A stretch of 64,000 nt of DNA from Paenibacillus zeirhizosphaerae (GCF_030705605.1 NZ_JAPCKK010000010.1:25148-89147); one strand, 5' to 3'; positions 52,819 through 61,904 are shown, numbered from the stretch's first letter. Notes: generated by a model not told the origin, from the sequence alone. Program-made: numbers and translations.

Positions 52819-54598
52819 CGCTTTTCCTCTCCTTCGGAAGCGGGATGGTTACGGTGATTACGGTGCCTTTCCCGGAGTGTCTGGCTATGCCAAGCCCAAA
52901 TTCCTTGCCGAACATATGATGCAGCCGCATTTGCAGGTTCTGTAAACCGATATGGCCGGATCTGCCGCTGATGTTCTGTTTCCCGGGATTAGCCAGTGCA
53001 TACCGTACCTCGATCAAACGTTCCGGTGTGATCCCGACGCCATTGTCGGCAATGGTGAGCTGCAATGAATCCCCCGATTCCTTGGCACGGACATACAGTT
53101 CCCCGCGCACATTCGGCTCCAGCGGCTCCAAGCCATGTTTGACTGCATTCTCAATCAGGGGCTGGAGCGTCATCTTCGGGATACGTATATCCATCCACCG
53201 CTCGCTGATATCCATGAGGACAGTGACCCTGCCTTCCAGGCGGGCCTGAATAATGGTCAGATAGTGTCCCATCTGCTCAACCTCCTCCCGCAGCGTCACC
53301 TCCGCCCCCTCTTCCCAATGACTGCTGTAACGGAACATATGAGACAAGGACAGCACCACCTCACCCAGTTGATCCTGTCCCTTCTCATCAAGCATCCAAT
53401 AGATCATATCAAGCGTGTTGTACAAAAAGTGAGGATTAACTTGTGTTTGCAGGGCATGCAGCTCTGCATTCTTCTCACTGACCGAAGAGATTTTGACCAG
53501 CTCGATCAGCTCCTCGATCCGGCCAACCATATGGTTAAAGGAATCAACCAACTGATTGACCTCCTGATACGAGGTGACTTGCAGCCGCCGTCGAAAATTG
53601 CCTGTCTCAACCAGCTTCATTTCACGAATCAGGCGTTCCAGGGGCTGAGATATGCTTTTGGACACCACCGATGCAATGAGCGCGGATAGGATAATCAGCG
53701 CGGGTGCCACAATCAACAGGAACCGTTGGGTTTGAGCCAGCTCGACATTCAAGTCTTTGTTTGGCGTTACACTGATTACGGACCAGTCGGCAAAAGGAAG
53801 TCGGGAAGCAATGACGACCTGCTGCCCTCGCCGTTCAACGATGATGTCATCCCCTCCTGCAGACTGTAGGCTCTCAAGGGTCGGAGGAGGATTGGTGGAT
53901 GTTGCCGACACAATTCGTTCCCCCTGGCCTACCAGATAAACCTCGCTATTCGGGCCTACCCGCAAATTGTGAAGAGCGGCCAGGATCGACTTGGGCTCCG
54001 CTTCAAACAGCACGATCCCGATCGGTTTATGTTCATCCAGATCATAGAGCTGACGGCCAAATGCAAAAACAGGCCTCTTCTCCATCCTGTCGATAAGCGA
54101 ATGGGGATAGACGCCCAGCCAAGCAATTTTACCTGCTGAATTTTTAATCTCCTGATACCATTCCGAGTGCATGTATTCCGGGTCTATCACATTCATGTAG
54201 TTGCCGTAGTTATACACCTTACCGTTATCCTTTAAAACATGAATACCTATGAGATCCTCCCGTGAATAATAAATGGCACCCAAAATATTGGTAATGGTAC
54301 GTTCATTAATATAAGCGACTGCCTCCGGCTGAGCCGTTTCCGTATCCAGGAGCCGGACAAGATCAACATTATTGGTGATAGATTTGGTCAGACTGTTATA
54401 ACTGTTCAGCAGCAAATCGAATAATCCGGCCGTTTGGGATACGTTCTTGCGGGCCAGATCACTGATTTTGTCATGGAACTGAACGGTAGTCCGGTTGTAG
54501 AACAGCAGACTGATCGCCAGCACAATGCCAGACATGCAGAAGAGGAACAGAATGAACAGCCGATGATGAATGGATTGAAAACGGCGCTGCAAGCCCAT
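52799..54598 (-). CDS. YesM-type sensor histidine kinase
   Basis: A 599-residue membrane kinase. TM helices at about 13-33 and 288-310 flank a large extracytoplasmic dCACHE-like domain (35-285). HAMP follows (LERLIREMKLVETGNFRRRL), then the His_kinase domain with QVNPHFLYNTLDMIYWML (cited in part) and a HATPase (VENAVKHGL, GHIGLQNLQMRLHHMFG). This is the usual partner of YesN-type regulators and probably senses an extracellular sugar or its binding protein. Confidence 0.93.
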   Translation of the reverse strand: MGLQRRFQSIHHRLFILFLFCMSGIVLAISLLFYNRTTVQFHDKISDLARKNVSQTAGLFDLLLNSYNSLTKSITNNVDLVRLLDTETAQPEAVAYINERTITNILGAIYYSREDLIGIHVLKDNGKVYNYGNYMNVIDPEYMHSEWYQEIKNSAGKIAWLGVYPHSLIDRMEKRPVFAFGRQLYDLDEHKPIGIVLFEAEPKSILAALHNLRVGPNSEVYLVGQGERIVSATSTNPPPTLESLQSAGGDDIIVERRGQQVVIASRLPFADWSVISVTPNKDLNVELAQTQRFLLIVAPALIILSALIASVVSKSISQPLERLIREMKLVETGNFRRRLQVTSYQEVNQLVDSFNHMVGRIEELIELVKISSVSEKNAELHALQTQVNPHFLYNTLDMIYWMLDEKGQDQLGEVVLSLSHMFRYSSHWEEGAEVTLREEVEQMGHYLTIIQARLEGRVTVLMDISERWMDIRIPKMTLQPLIENAVKHGLEPLEPNVRGELYVRAKESGDSLQLTIADNGVGITPERLIEVRYALANPGKQNISGRSGHIGLQNLQMRLHHMFGKEFGLGIARHSGKGTVITVTIPLPKERKSDEYTDS

Positions 54599-54672
54599 GT
54601 ACGCTCCTTTCGTATCGTTTGTCCTATCTGCCCCTCCGCTGCTGCACTGCTCATGCTCCAGTCAGGTTCGAC

Positions 54673-55497
54673 TCAGCCCTTCACCGCACCGGCAACCATT
54701 CCCTTCGTAATACGTTCAGAGAGAAGGAAATAAATGATGATTACCGGGAGCGCACCCATCACGAGATACGCGCCTATGTTGCCATAGTTGACGGAATACT
54801 GGCTGACGAATGTGTAGATGCCGAATGGCAACGTTTTTAACCTTTCGGAGGAAATAAACGTGGCTGCCATAATGTACTCATTCCAGATATTAATGAATGT
54901 AAGAATACAGACCGTCATAACCGGCGGCACAGAGATCGGCAGAATAATACTCCGGAAAATCCGGTATATGTTCGCCCCATCCATATAAGCCGATTCCTCA
55001 ATCTCATGGGGAATGGACCTCATGAAACCGCTGAGAATGAACACCGCGATCGGTGTCTGGAACGCAACGTAGGGCAGAATTAATGACAAATGGGTGTTCA
55101 GGATATTTACATTTTTAAAAATAACCATTAGGGGCAACAGTGTAGCCTGCATGGGAATCATCATGCCTACCAGGAACACAAGCATGATCAGCCCGCCATA
55201 ACGCCAGCGGAAGCGTGTAATCGCATAAGCCGTCATGGAGCTAAGCAGAATTACACAAAGCATCGTTATTCCGGTCACGAACACGCTGTTGGACAGATAC
55301 TGCAGATAGCTGCCTGATTCAAAAGCCTCTTGATAATTACTCCAACGCGGTGTTTGGGGAAGAGCGAAAAAGCTGCCGCCCAGAATTTCCTCATTGGTCT
55401 TCAGTGAGTACGTCAGCAGCCAAAACAGCGGATACAACTGCGTAACAACGAGGACCGCAAGCACGGCGTATACGATCGATTTTTTTAACGTTTTCAT
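54673..55497 (-). CDS. Carbohydrate ABC transporter permease (MalG/UgpE type)
   Basis: A 274-residue membrane protein with six TM helices and the EAA loop EIEESAYMDGANIYRIFRSIILPIS (cited in part: ESAYMDGANIYRIF). Its C-terminus ITKGMVAGAVKG is standard for MalG-type permeases. It lies 15 bp after the MalF-like gene. Substrate is unknown. Confidence 0.93.
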   Translation of the reverse strand: MKTLKKSIVYAVLAVLVVTQLYPLFWLLTYSLKTNEEILGGSFFALPQTPRWSNYQEAFESGSYLQYLSNSVFVTGITMLCVILLSSMTAYAITRFRWRYGGLIMLVFLVGMMIPMQATLLPLMVIFKNVNILNTHLSLILPYVAFQTPIAVFILSGFMRSIPHEIEESAYMDGANIYRIFRSIILPISVPPVMTVCILTFINIWNEYIMAATFISSERLKTLPFGIYTFVSQYSVNYGNIGAYLVMGALPVIIIYFLLSERITKGMVAGAVKG

Positions 55498-55511
55498 CGG
55501 CTCCGGCCTCC

Positions 55512-56402
55512 TTAGTTTACCTTATTCTCGATTCGTTTGAAAACAAAATTTATAACTACTGTAAACACAAGACAGAAAACGACCAGGAAAGATGCCAAGG
55601 CGCTGCCGTACCCGTATTTCATCGACAGGAAGGACATACCGTACATATAGGTAGCAACGGTGTCTGTGGCATGAGCCGGTCCGCCGCCTGTCATGACCCA
55701 GATCAAATCGAAGGATTGCAGCGAGCCGATGAAGGCAAGCACAATGGAGATTTTAAAAATCGGAATAACCAGCGGTAGAGTCACGTAGCGATCTGCTTTG
55801 AAGCCCTCGGCCCCGTCAATTTTGGCCGCCTCATACAGCTCGTTAGGAATGTTCTGCACACCTGTAAACTGGATCAGCAGGTGATACCCGAAATATTGCC
55901 ACAGGGAAACGAAATAGAGCGAATACATCGCTATATCAGGCTCAGTCAGCCAGTTGCGTGTCCATGATTCAAGTCCCAATGCCACAAAAACCCCGTTCAG
56001 CATGCCGCCCATCGAAGCGGGATTGTAAATCGTTTTCCAGAGCTGTCCAATGATAACAACAGACAGAATGACAGGCAGAAAATAGATGGTGACAAGGGTG
56101 TTGGCTTTCCGCATGTACCTGTTCAACAGGATCGCAATCAGCAGACATACCGGGATTTCAAGCATAGAAAACACCGCAAACATAATTGTGCGCTTAACCG
56201 AAGGCCAGAACAAAGGATCATCGGTCAAAAACTTCTGATAATTAGCCAATCCAACAAACTTGGCATCCGAAATTCCGTTCCAGTCCAGCAGACCACTGTA
56301 AATCGACACCAGAATCGGGATGAACACCATACCTACGTAAAGCAATAGACAGGGCAGCACGAATACCGCAATGGTACCGGCCCGCACTTTTAATACATTC
56401 AT
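55512..56402 (-). CDS. Carbohydrate ABC transporter permease (MalF/UgpA type)
   Basis: A 296-residue partner permease with six TM helices and the EAA loop NELYEAAKIDGAEGFKADRYVTLP (cited in part: LYEAAKIDGAEGF). It contains MTGGGPAHATDTVATYMY, characteristic of this class. A ribosome site AAAGGAGGAG precedes the ATG. The substrate-binding gene is upstream. Confidence 0.93.
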   Translation of the reverse strand: MNVLKVRAGTIAVFVLPCLLLYVGMVFIPILVSIYSGLLDWNGISDAKFVGLANYQKFLTDDPLFWPSVKRTIMFAVFSMLEIPVCLLIAILLNRYMRKANTLVTIYFLPVILSVVIIGQLWKTIYNPASMGGMLNGVFVALGLESWTRNWLTEPDIAMYSLYFVSLWQYFGYHLLIQFTGVQNIPNELYEAAKIDGAEGFKADRYVTLPLVIPIFKISIVLAFIGSLQSFDLIWVMTGGGPAHATDTVATYMYGMSFLSMKYGYGSALASFLVVFCLVFTVVINFVFKRIENKVN

Positions 56403-56467
56403 GATTCTCCTCCTTTATCTGTATCTTTTACTCCATCCTTTATATTTCATAGTGGCCGTTCCTGAAA

Positions 56468-56498
56468 GCAGGGAAGGAACCGGAGGCTCCCTCCCTGC
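56468..56498 (-). terminator. Hairpin between sugar-binding and permease genes
   Basis: On the minus strand GCAGGGA pairs with TCCCTGC around an inner imperfect stem, followed by TTT. It resembles the partial terminators that keep binding-protein mRNA in excess. Confidence 0.55.
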
Positions 56499-56519
56499 CG
56501 CAGGCCGGGTGTTCTGTTT

Positions 56520-57854
56520 TTACGGGTTGGCTTCAAATGCTGCCTGGTGCTCTTGTGCCACCTGGGCAGGGTCAGTCTCCACGACGAACAGATTTTGAAT
56601 GCTGCTTAGATGTGCCTGTGACACAGCAGGGTTCATCGTGTTATCGAAGGCAAGATCTCCGCCTTTAATATTTTTGAACAGATCATTCAGACCGATAGCG
56701 AGCTCCGAATAGCCTGCTGCTTTAAAATCGCCTTCAATCTTATGGCCGCTGCCTACTGCATCCTTGAGTTCGAATTTAACTTTAGGCATTTCTGTCATGA
56801 AATAGTGCAGGAAGTCTTTAGTTTCTTCTGGATGCTCGCTGTTCGCTGACATCGCGAAGGCACTGCCCGGTGCAACAATATACTCGTTGACGTCTCCTTT
56901 GCCGTTCACGGTAGGGAATTGGAATGCGGCCACTTGATCCGCTACAGAGGATGAGTCGATGGCTCCGGTCTCCCAAGTACCCATAATGTACATAGCCGCT
57001 TTACCGGTTTTGAAAATATTACCGCCAGCATTATAATCAATCGATGTTGCTCCATCCGGGAATGCGCCGGCTTTCACCAGCTCCTGGAACGCTGCAACCG
57101 CTTCCGTGAACGCTGGATCATTGAAGGTTTTCTTGCCGTCAATCACGTCCTGCAAAAAGCCAGGGCCGCCATTAGTACGAAGCAGGATGTTCATGAACAA
57201 CAGCGAGCCGGTCCAAGAGTCCTTTTCGCCGATCGCAATTGGGGTAATGCCTTTGGATTTCAAGGTCTTAACGACCTCAAGCAGCTCCTCGAACGTTTTT
57301 GGCGTTTCTGCAATACCCGCCTGCTCGAACAAGGCTTTGTTATAATACACAACCTCAATGTTATTACCGTCCGGCAGTGCATATACATTGCCGTCAAAGC
57401 TGTAATAATCCAGCAGACCGTCCTGGAACTTATCCTTCAGGCCGTCTTTTTCTACTACATCATTCAGCGGTGCCAGCAGACCTGCTTCAACGAAAGGCTG
57501 CATTTGCGCCGCCGGGTTCACGATTGTAATATCAGGCACCTCTTTGGAGGCTGCCTGTGTTTTTAGCTTCAGCTTCTGCTGGTCTGTATTCAGGGAGTCG
57601 AGTTCAATTTTCACGTTCGGGTGATCCTTTTCATACTGCTCAACAAGCTGGTTCATCATTTTGTGTGCGGGAGTTGTTGGATCGGGATAGATGTTCTGGA
57701 AAGTGATTGTCACCTGCTCCCCGCTGTTCCCGTCACCACTATTGCCAGGGCTAGTGGTAGTTCCTCCGTTTTCTTGCCCGCTGCATGCTGCCAGCGTGAA
57801 AATCATTGCGCCCGCCATCGTCAAGGCAAACGCTTTCATTTTTCCTGTACGCAT
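56520..57854 (-). CDS. Carbohydrate ABC transporter substrate-binding lipoprotein
   Basis: A 444-residue extracytoplasmic binding protein of SBP family 1. The lipobox LAAC follows a signal peptide (FALTMAGAMIFTLAACSG). It has QVTITFQNIYPDPTTP-like N-lobe, EVPDITIVNPAAQMQPF, and the C-lobe GKAAMYIMGTWETGAI. AAGGAGGAAC precedes the ATG. It is the first gene of the operon with two permeases and YesM/YesN; the ATPase (MsmX-type) is presumably encoded elsewhere, as is usual. Confidence 0.92.
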   Translation of the reverse strand: MRTGKMKAFALTMAGAMIFTLAACSGQENGGTTTSPGNSGDGNSGEQVTITFQNIYPDPTTPAHKMMNQLVEQYEKDHPNVKIELDSLNTDQQKLKLKTQAASKEVPDITIVNPAAQMQPFVEAGLLAPLNDVVEKDGLKDKFQDGLLDYYSFDGNVYALPDGNNIEVVYYNKALFEQAGIAETPKTFEELLEVVKTLKSKGITPIAIGEKDSWTGSLLFMNILLRTNGGPGFLQDVIDGKKTFNDPAFTEAVAAFQELVKAGAFPDGATSIDYNAGGNIFKTGKAAMYIMGTWETGAIDSSSVADQVAAFQFPTVNGKGDVNEYIVAPGSAFAMSANSEHPEETKDFLHYFMTEMPKVKFELKDAVGSGHKIEGDFKAAGYSELAIGLNDLFKNIKGGDLAFDNTMNPAVSQAHLSSIQNLFVVETDPAQVAQEHQAAFEANP

Positions 57855-58047
57855 GACCCTTGTTCCTCCTTAAATGAATGAATTAAGCATTTTTTCTTAC
57901 CACTTGCATCAAGTAGGCTTCTGCAGATAATTCAATGAGGTGATATGGTTATTATCTTTCAATTTACCGGTGTGAACAATGTAAGAACTTAGGAAGTGAG
58001 GTTTGTTTTTTTAAGGGGGTCTTTTTTCACAAATCTCTGCAAACCAC
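57855..58047. other. Intergenic, start region of the sugar ABC operon
   Basis: Divergent region between the binding protein gene (minus) and the Fur-boxed peptide gene (plus). No gene or repeat is seen in 57855-58047. Confidence 0.4.
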
Positions 58048-58109
58048 TTGCATTTCTCTTGCATAATGGGCATAATATGAATACATCTATTATATGATAA
58101 TGATTATCA
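58048..58109 (+). promoter_or_regulatory. Promoter and perfect Fur box for a 49-residue peptide gene
   Basis: TTGCAT (58048-58053), 17 bp, CATAAT (58071-58076), followed by TGATAATGATTATCA (58095-58109). The latter is a perfect 7-1-7 Fur box. Binding there would block transcription elongation or overlap a closer promoter, making the gene iron-repressed. Confidence 0.75.
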
Positions 58110-58158
58110 TTATTGCGGTTGTTGTGATATGTAATCTTTCTAAGGGGGAAGGAACCTG

Positions 58159-58308
58159 GTGAACGCTGCTCTTCAAAAGACCTCTCTGCACATTGACGAT
58201 TACTTGGACCTTCTGAATCTTGCTGTTCAAGTTCAGGATGAGAAATGGCAGAAGGAAATTCGCCGTAAACTGCAGGGTATGCTGCAGCATACGGGACAAC
58301 AGGCCTAG
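58159..58308 (+). CDS. Fur-boxed 49-residue protein, unknown
   Basis: Starts at GTG 58159 behind AAGGGGGAAGGAA; the ATG/TTG alternatives in frame are absent nearby. It reads NAALQKTSLHIDDYLDLLN, then LAVQVQDEKWQKEIRRKL and ends LQHTGQQA. It is helical with an acidic front and basic back, no signal or TM segment. It has a perfect Fur box 50 bp upstream and a strong terminator downstream, so it is a genuine single-gene unit. The setting recalls the small Fur-regulated proteins FbpA and FbpB of B. subtilis, which assist the FsrA small RNA in iron-sparing, but I cannot claim homology. Confidence 0.75.
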   Translation: MNAALQKTSLHIDDYLDLLNLAVQVQDEKWQKEIRRKLQGMLQHTGQQA

Positions 58309-58389
58309 ATATTCCGTATCGACATACTTACTAAGAAAATAGAAAACGCTTAGCGGAAGATTTTCTGCCGTTATCGAGTGGTTCGGTTC

Positions 58390-58439
58390 AAGCTAATCGA
58401 GGAATAGGGTCAGTCCCATGCTCCTCGATTAGCTTTTTT
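58390..58439 (+). terminator. Rho-independent terminator
   Basis: 14-bp perfect stem AAGCTAATCGAGGA (58390-58403) with TCCTCGATTAGCTT (58422-58435) and further T residues. Ends the Fur-boxed peptide gene. Confidence 0.85.
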
Positions 58440-58440
58440 G

Positions 58441-59187
58441 CTATAAACGGCATATTTCATTGGAGCAATGCCCCTGCTCGGGGCAGCAGCACATCAAGCG
58501 TAAGTCCCCCAACTGCAAAATGTTGATTTTGCCTTCCTTCATCTCAATCGTGCCTTGCTCTTTAAGCGAGGTAAGCATCCGATTGACACTCTCCCGGGTC
58601 GCACCAATCATTTCGCCAAGCTCTGTATGATTCAGCTTGATATTCAGCAAAATCCCATCCTCGTTCTTGATTCCGCACGTATTGACTGCACGGATCAGAG
58701 TAGAAGCCAGGGCGCCGGTTTTTCCGTACAACAGCAAATCCCTGAAACGTGACTCCATAATCCGTTGTTTGAGAGCGAACCACTTTACAAATTGCACAGC
58801 CAGGTCTCCATGCCTGCTCAATAGCCCTTCAAGCTCCTTCCCCTGAAACACCCCGATCTCACACGCGTCCGCCGTTTCTGCTGTATAGTTATATTCCTCT
58901 CCGCCCAAGCCCCCAAATTCACCAATCAGGTCTCCCCTGCGTTGAATCGTCAGCATGAGCTCTTTTCCGTCCTCCGTCGATTTGCGCAGCTTGACGCGCC
59001 CGGAGCGGATATAGTAAAGCTGGCCTGCTTCCTCTCCCTCCATAAAAAGGCTGACACCCGCTTTAACTTTCTTCCAGGTCATAATACCCTTCAGCAGCTC
59101 AATATGCTCATCCGTTAAAAACAAATCGATCCCCATACGTTCCGCCTGCGCCGATCCTGCCAACTTTTCGATATATAATGTAGCCAT
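58441..59187 (-). CDS. fnr: Crp/Fnr-family oxygen-responsive regulator Fnr
   Basis: A regulator of about 248 residues. The cNMP-like domain (about 15-135) has the barrel motif EEAGQLYYIRSGRVKL; the HTH at about 165-215 reads HTELGEMIGATRESVNRMLTSL. The C-terminus holds CCC, then PEQGHC and SNEIC, a cysteine group like the C-terminal [4Fe-4S] site of Bacillus Fnr, so oxygen sensing by an iron-sulfur cluster is likely. ATG 59187 follows AAGGGGG by 7 bases. A divergent Nre-like operon and an Fnr-type box lie upstream, suggesting joint control of anaerobic respiration. Confidence 0.88.
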   Translation of the reverse strand: MATLYIEKLAGSAQAERMGIDLFLTDEHIELLKGIMTWKKVKAGVSLFMEGEEAGQLYYIRSGRVKLRKSTEDGKELMLTIQRRGDLIGEFGGLGGEEYNYTAETADACEIGVFQGKELEGLLSRHGDLAVQFVKWFALKQRIMESRFRDLLLYGKTGALASTLIRAVNTCGIKNEDGILLNIKLNHTELGEMIGATRESVNRMLTSLKEQGTIEMKEGKINILQLGDLRLMCCCPEQGHCSNEICRL

Positions 59188-59292
59188 GCTCACGCCCCCT
59201 TAGCCTTTCTGATACTCTAATCATAATATGATCCACCGTTTTGCGTTATCGGGAGATTTCCTGATTTTTCTCCTTCGAAAACCCTGAATAGG

Positions 59293-59308
59293 TGTGATTA
59301 AAGTCACT
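59293..59308 (+). promoter_or_regulatory. Fnr/Crp-type box between fnr and nreA
   Basis: TGTGATTAAAGTCACT matches TGTGA-N6-TCACA at 9 of 10 positions. It is centred about 35-41 bp upstream of a possible nreA start site, with a -10 such as TATGAT (59325-59330) or TATTTT (59330-59335). Confidence 0.65.
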
Positions 59309-59481
59309 TCAGCAAGTGTAAGAATATGATATTTTCCCTAGTATTACACCATATATTGAATCCGGTGTTTACGCTTCTTGTGCATAAGGAAGTTCCCCTA
59401 CTCTTTTCTAAAGGAATGTTATGACACCTATGAACGGATGGAAAGTAAATCGGTTTTACCTCGTAAAGGAAGTGCTTTGTA

Positions 59482-59925
59482 ATGATAGATCTATTACCAG
59501 AAATAAAGGGGGAGCTTGACTCCCTGAGAAAGCTGATCTCGTGTGATGTAGCTGCGGTGGCTTGGATTCATTCATCGCATAATTCTTTCCGCTGGCGTTA
59601 TGTATCAGGGAGTCGCAGTGATCGTTACCAGCGAATCTCCTTTAAGATCGGTTATGGAATATCAGGCATGGCGGTGAGACTTGGAAGGCCACTAGAGACA
59701 AGTCCTCTCTTGCAGGATACCTACTCGTTAAAACAAGAATCCGCATTAATGCTTGCGGAACAACTGCATTCTGCCTTTGCCACCCCCATATTCGGAACGA
59801 ATCATCTTCCCCAAGGTGTTGTACTGGTTGGAAAAAGGAGTACCTATAGCTTTGTTGCTCATGATATTGCTCTAGTGGAGCAAACCGCCCGGCGGCTTGG
59901 CGCCCTTAAGCTGAGCTTGTCTTAA
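59482..59925 (+). CDS. nreA: GAF-domain protein, NreA-like
   Basis: A 147-residue protein consisting of one GAF domain: VAAVAWIHSSHNSFRWRYV at the front, IGYGISGMAVRLGRPLE in the middle and TPIFGTNHLPQGVVLVGKRS at the end. In Staphylococcus, NreA binds nitrate and tunes the NreBC system. The order here, nreA then response regulator then kinase, and the nearby Fnr support a nitrate or redox-sensing role. AAAGGAAG precedes the ATG. Confidence 0.8.
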   Translation: MIDLLPEIKGELDSLRKLISCDVAAVAWIHSSHNSFRWRYVSGSRSDRYQRISFKIGYGISGMAVRLGRPLETSPLLQDTYSLKQESALMLAEQLHSAFATPIFGTNHLPQGVVLVGKRSTYSFVAHDIALVEQTARRLGALKLSLS

Positions 59926-59963
59926 TTGTTCTTATCCGGAGCTAAAGCTCCCCGAAGGCGCTT

Positions 59964-60003
59964 AATAAAGGAATCCTGCATTGATAGGATTCCTTTATTT
60001 TTG
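59964..60003 (+). terminator. Terminator or attenuator between nreA and the regulator gene
   Basis: AATAAAGGAATCCT pairs perfectly with AGGATTCCTTTATT across an 8-nt loop, followed by TTT. It may end an nreA-only transcript and reduce read-through to nreCB. Confidence 0.75.
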
Positions 60004-60048
60004 TATGATGAGGTCATACACGCGATACATCGCCTACGGAGGGATATT

Positions 60049-60702
60049 GTGGTTCGCATACTTGTTGTTGATGACCATGTTGTCGTCCGGTCCGGCCTCA
60101 TTGCATTACTGGATGGAAAGCACAATATTAACGTGATCGGAGATGCCGCCGACGGGGATGAAGCTATAACCAAGGCGCTTGAATTAAAGCCGGATGTCGT
60201 ATTGATGGATTTCAGCATGCCCCCCGGCAAGGATGGCCTGACAGCCACCATTGAGCTGAAGAAGCTGCTGCCTGATACCGAAGTGCTCATTCTGACCATG
60301 CATGATGACGATGAATATTTGTTCCGTGCCATTCAAGCCGGAGCTTCAGGGTATATTCTGAAAAGCGCACCCCATGAAGAGCTGATTACGGCCATTCAAT
60401 CGGTTTCACAGGGAAATGCGTATCTTTATGCCAATGCAACCAAGCGCCTTATGAGCGAATATCTGGATAAGTTAAAGCAGGATGACCACCCCGGTCCCTA
60501 TGAGACTTTATCCGAACGGGAAAAAGAAATTTTATCCTGGGTCGCCAAAGGCTACTCTAATAAAGAAATTGCCGAGCAATTGGTGATCAGCGTCAAGACT
60601 GTGGAGTCGCATAAGAGCAACCTGATGGAAAAGCTTAATCTCAAAACCCGGCCGGAGCTCGTCAAATTCGCCATGAAGAAAGGACTCCTCAATTATGAGT
60701 AA
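60049..60702 (+). CDS. nreC: Response regulator, NreC/NarL-like
   Basis: A 217-residue LuxR/NarL-family regulator. Receiver residues are VVDDH, LMDFSMPP and the Lys in YILKSAPH; the HTH is LSEREKEILSWVAKGYSNKE and VKTVESHKSNLMEKL. GTG 60049 is preceded by GGAGGG; the longer ORF from 59926 runs through the terminator. It overlaps the kinase gene by 8 bp. Confidence 0.88.
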   Translation: MVRILVVDDHVVVRSGLIALLDGKHNINVIGDAADGDEAITKALELKPDVVLMDFSMPPGKDGLTATIELKKLLPDTEVLILTMHDDDEYLFRAIQAGASGYILKSAPHEELITAIQSVSQGNAYLYANATKRLMSEYLDKLKQDDHPGPYETLSEREKEILSWVAKGYSNKEIAEQLVISVKTVESHKSNLMEKLNLKTRPELVKFAMKKGLLNYE

Positions 60703-61801
60703 TCATCACAAATGGATTTTCCATCAAACCATCGGAGAGCAATCTGTACCCCTCATTGAGCAGTTAGATGATCATATTCCGGATGAAGGATTCCGCGAGG
60801 CATTGCGTTACTCCCTGCTCCAGCTCTCCGATCTGAAATTTGCCCTTGATGAATCGTCCATTGTAGCGGTGACCGACCGCAAAGGGACGATTCAGTATGT
60901 TAATGATAAATTTTGTGAAATATCAAAATATACACGCGATGAATTGATCGGCAAGGATCATCGGATTATTAACTCTGGCTATCATTCTTCCGAATTTATG
61001 CAAAACTTATGGAGGACGATCTCCTCAGGGAAGGTATGGCGGGGAGAAATTCGCAACCGTGCCAAAGACGGTTCTTATTACTGGGTGAATACAACGATTG
61101 TTCCTATTACAGATGACAAAGGCAACCCCTATCAATATCTAGCTGTGCGTAATGAAGTTACAGAACTCAAAGAGGTACAAGCAGAGCTCCAGAGCATGAT
61201 GACACAGGTCATGCAAATTCAGGAGGAAGAGCGCAAGCGTTTTTCACGCGAGCTTCATGATGGGATCGGACAAAGTCTGTTTTCCCTGGCTATTCAGATG
61301 GATAACGAACTGTCCAAGCAGGCCAATCCAGCCATCCAGCAGCTGCGCCAGCAAGTTACAGCCGTTATGGCTGATGTACGCGGGTTGGCGTGGGAGCTCA
61401 GACCTTCCGTACTGGATGATTTGGGTGTCGTTCCTGCACTTCGGACTTATATTGACAACTACAGCAATCATTATGGAATACAGGTAAACTTCACCTGCAC
61501 CCTGCACAAGCGGCTTGATATCCAAAAAGAGATCGCCATCTATCGAATTGTCCAGGAGGCTCTGACCAACACAGCAAAATATGCAGATGTATCGGAAGCT
61601 AACGTCATTGTCGAAGATCGCAGGTCTGAGGTTTGGATTACGGTGGAAGATAAGGGAGATGGGTTTAAACCCGAACACACCGGGCAAGGAGTAGGCCTCT
61701 TCAGTATGGAGGAACGCGCTCGAGGGGTCGGCGGCCAGCTTCGTGTCCAGACCGCATCAGGCATGGGCACCCGTATTGAACTGAATATACCCGTTGAATA
61801 A
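60695..61801 (+). CDS. nreB: PAS-domain sensor kinase, NreB-like
   Basis: A 368-residue cytoplasmic kinase. The PAS domain (about 45-160; ESSIVAVTDRKGTIQYVNDK, WRGEIRNRAKDGSYYWVNTT) is followed by a coiled linker, a HisKA_3 segment (SRELHDGIGQSLFSLAIQMD) with the phospho-His and a HATPase (NTAKYADVSEANV, GQGVGLFSMEERARG). The four cysteines that hold the Fe-S cluster of staphylococcal NreB are absent; only one Cys is in the PAS (KFCEI). Input is therefore not the same, and flavin, haem or ligand binding is possible. Confidence 0.85.
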   Translation: MSNHHKWIFHQTIGEQSVPLIEQLDDHIPDEGFREALRYSLLQLSDLKFALDESSIVAVTDRKGTIQYVNDKFCEISKYTRDELIGKDHRIINSGYHSSEFMQNLWRTISSGKVWRGEIRNRAKDGSYYWVNTTIVPITDDKGNPYQYLAVRNEVTELKEVQAELQSMMTQVMQIQEEERKRFSRELHDGIGQSLFSLAIQMDNELSKQANPAIQQLRQQVTAVMADVRGLAWELRPSVLDDLGVVPALRTYIDNYSNHYGIQVNFTCTLHKRLDIQKEIAIYRIVQEALTNTAKYADVSEANVIVEDRRSEVWITVEDKGDGFKPEHTGQGVGLFSMEERARGVGGQLRVQTASGMGTRIELNIPVE

Positions 61802-61820
61802 GAATGTAAAAATAAAAAAA

Positions 61821-61856
61821 GAGAGAGCTCTGTCGGAGTAACAGGCTCTCTTATTT
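61821..61856 (+). terminator. Probable terminator after nreB
   Basis: AGAGAGCTCTGT pairs with ACAGGCTCTCT (one bulge) and is followed by TATTT. It lies between nreB and the convergent tRNA array. Confidence 0.65.
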
Positions 61857-61904
61857 AAGGTGTCACAACTGGTGTGACAAGAATCCGCTAAGTAAAAACA
61901 AAAA

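Noticed and set aside
58337..58351. CcpA-like cre sequence (GAAAACGCTTAGC)
   Set aside because: It matches the consensus poorly in the second half.
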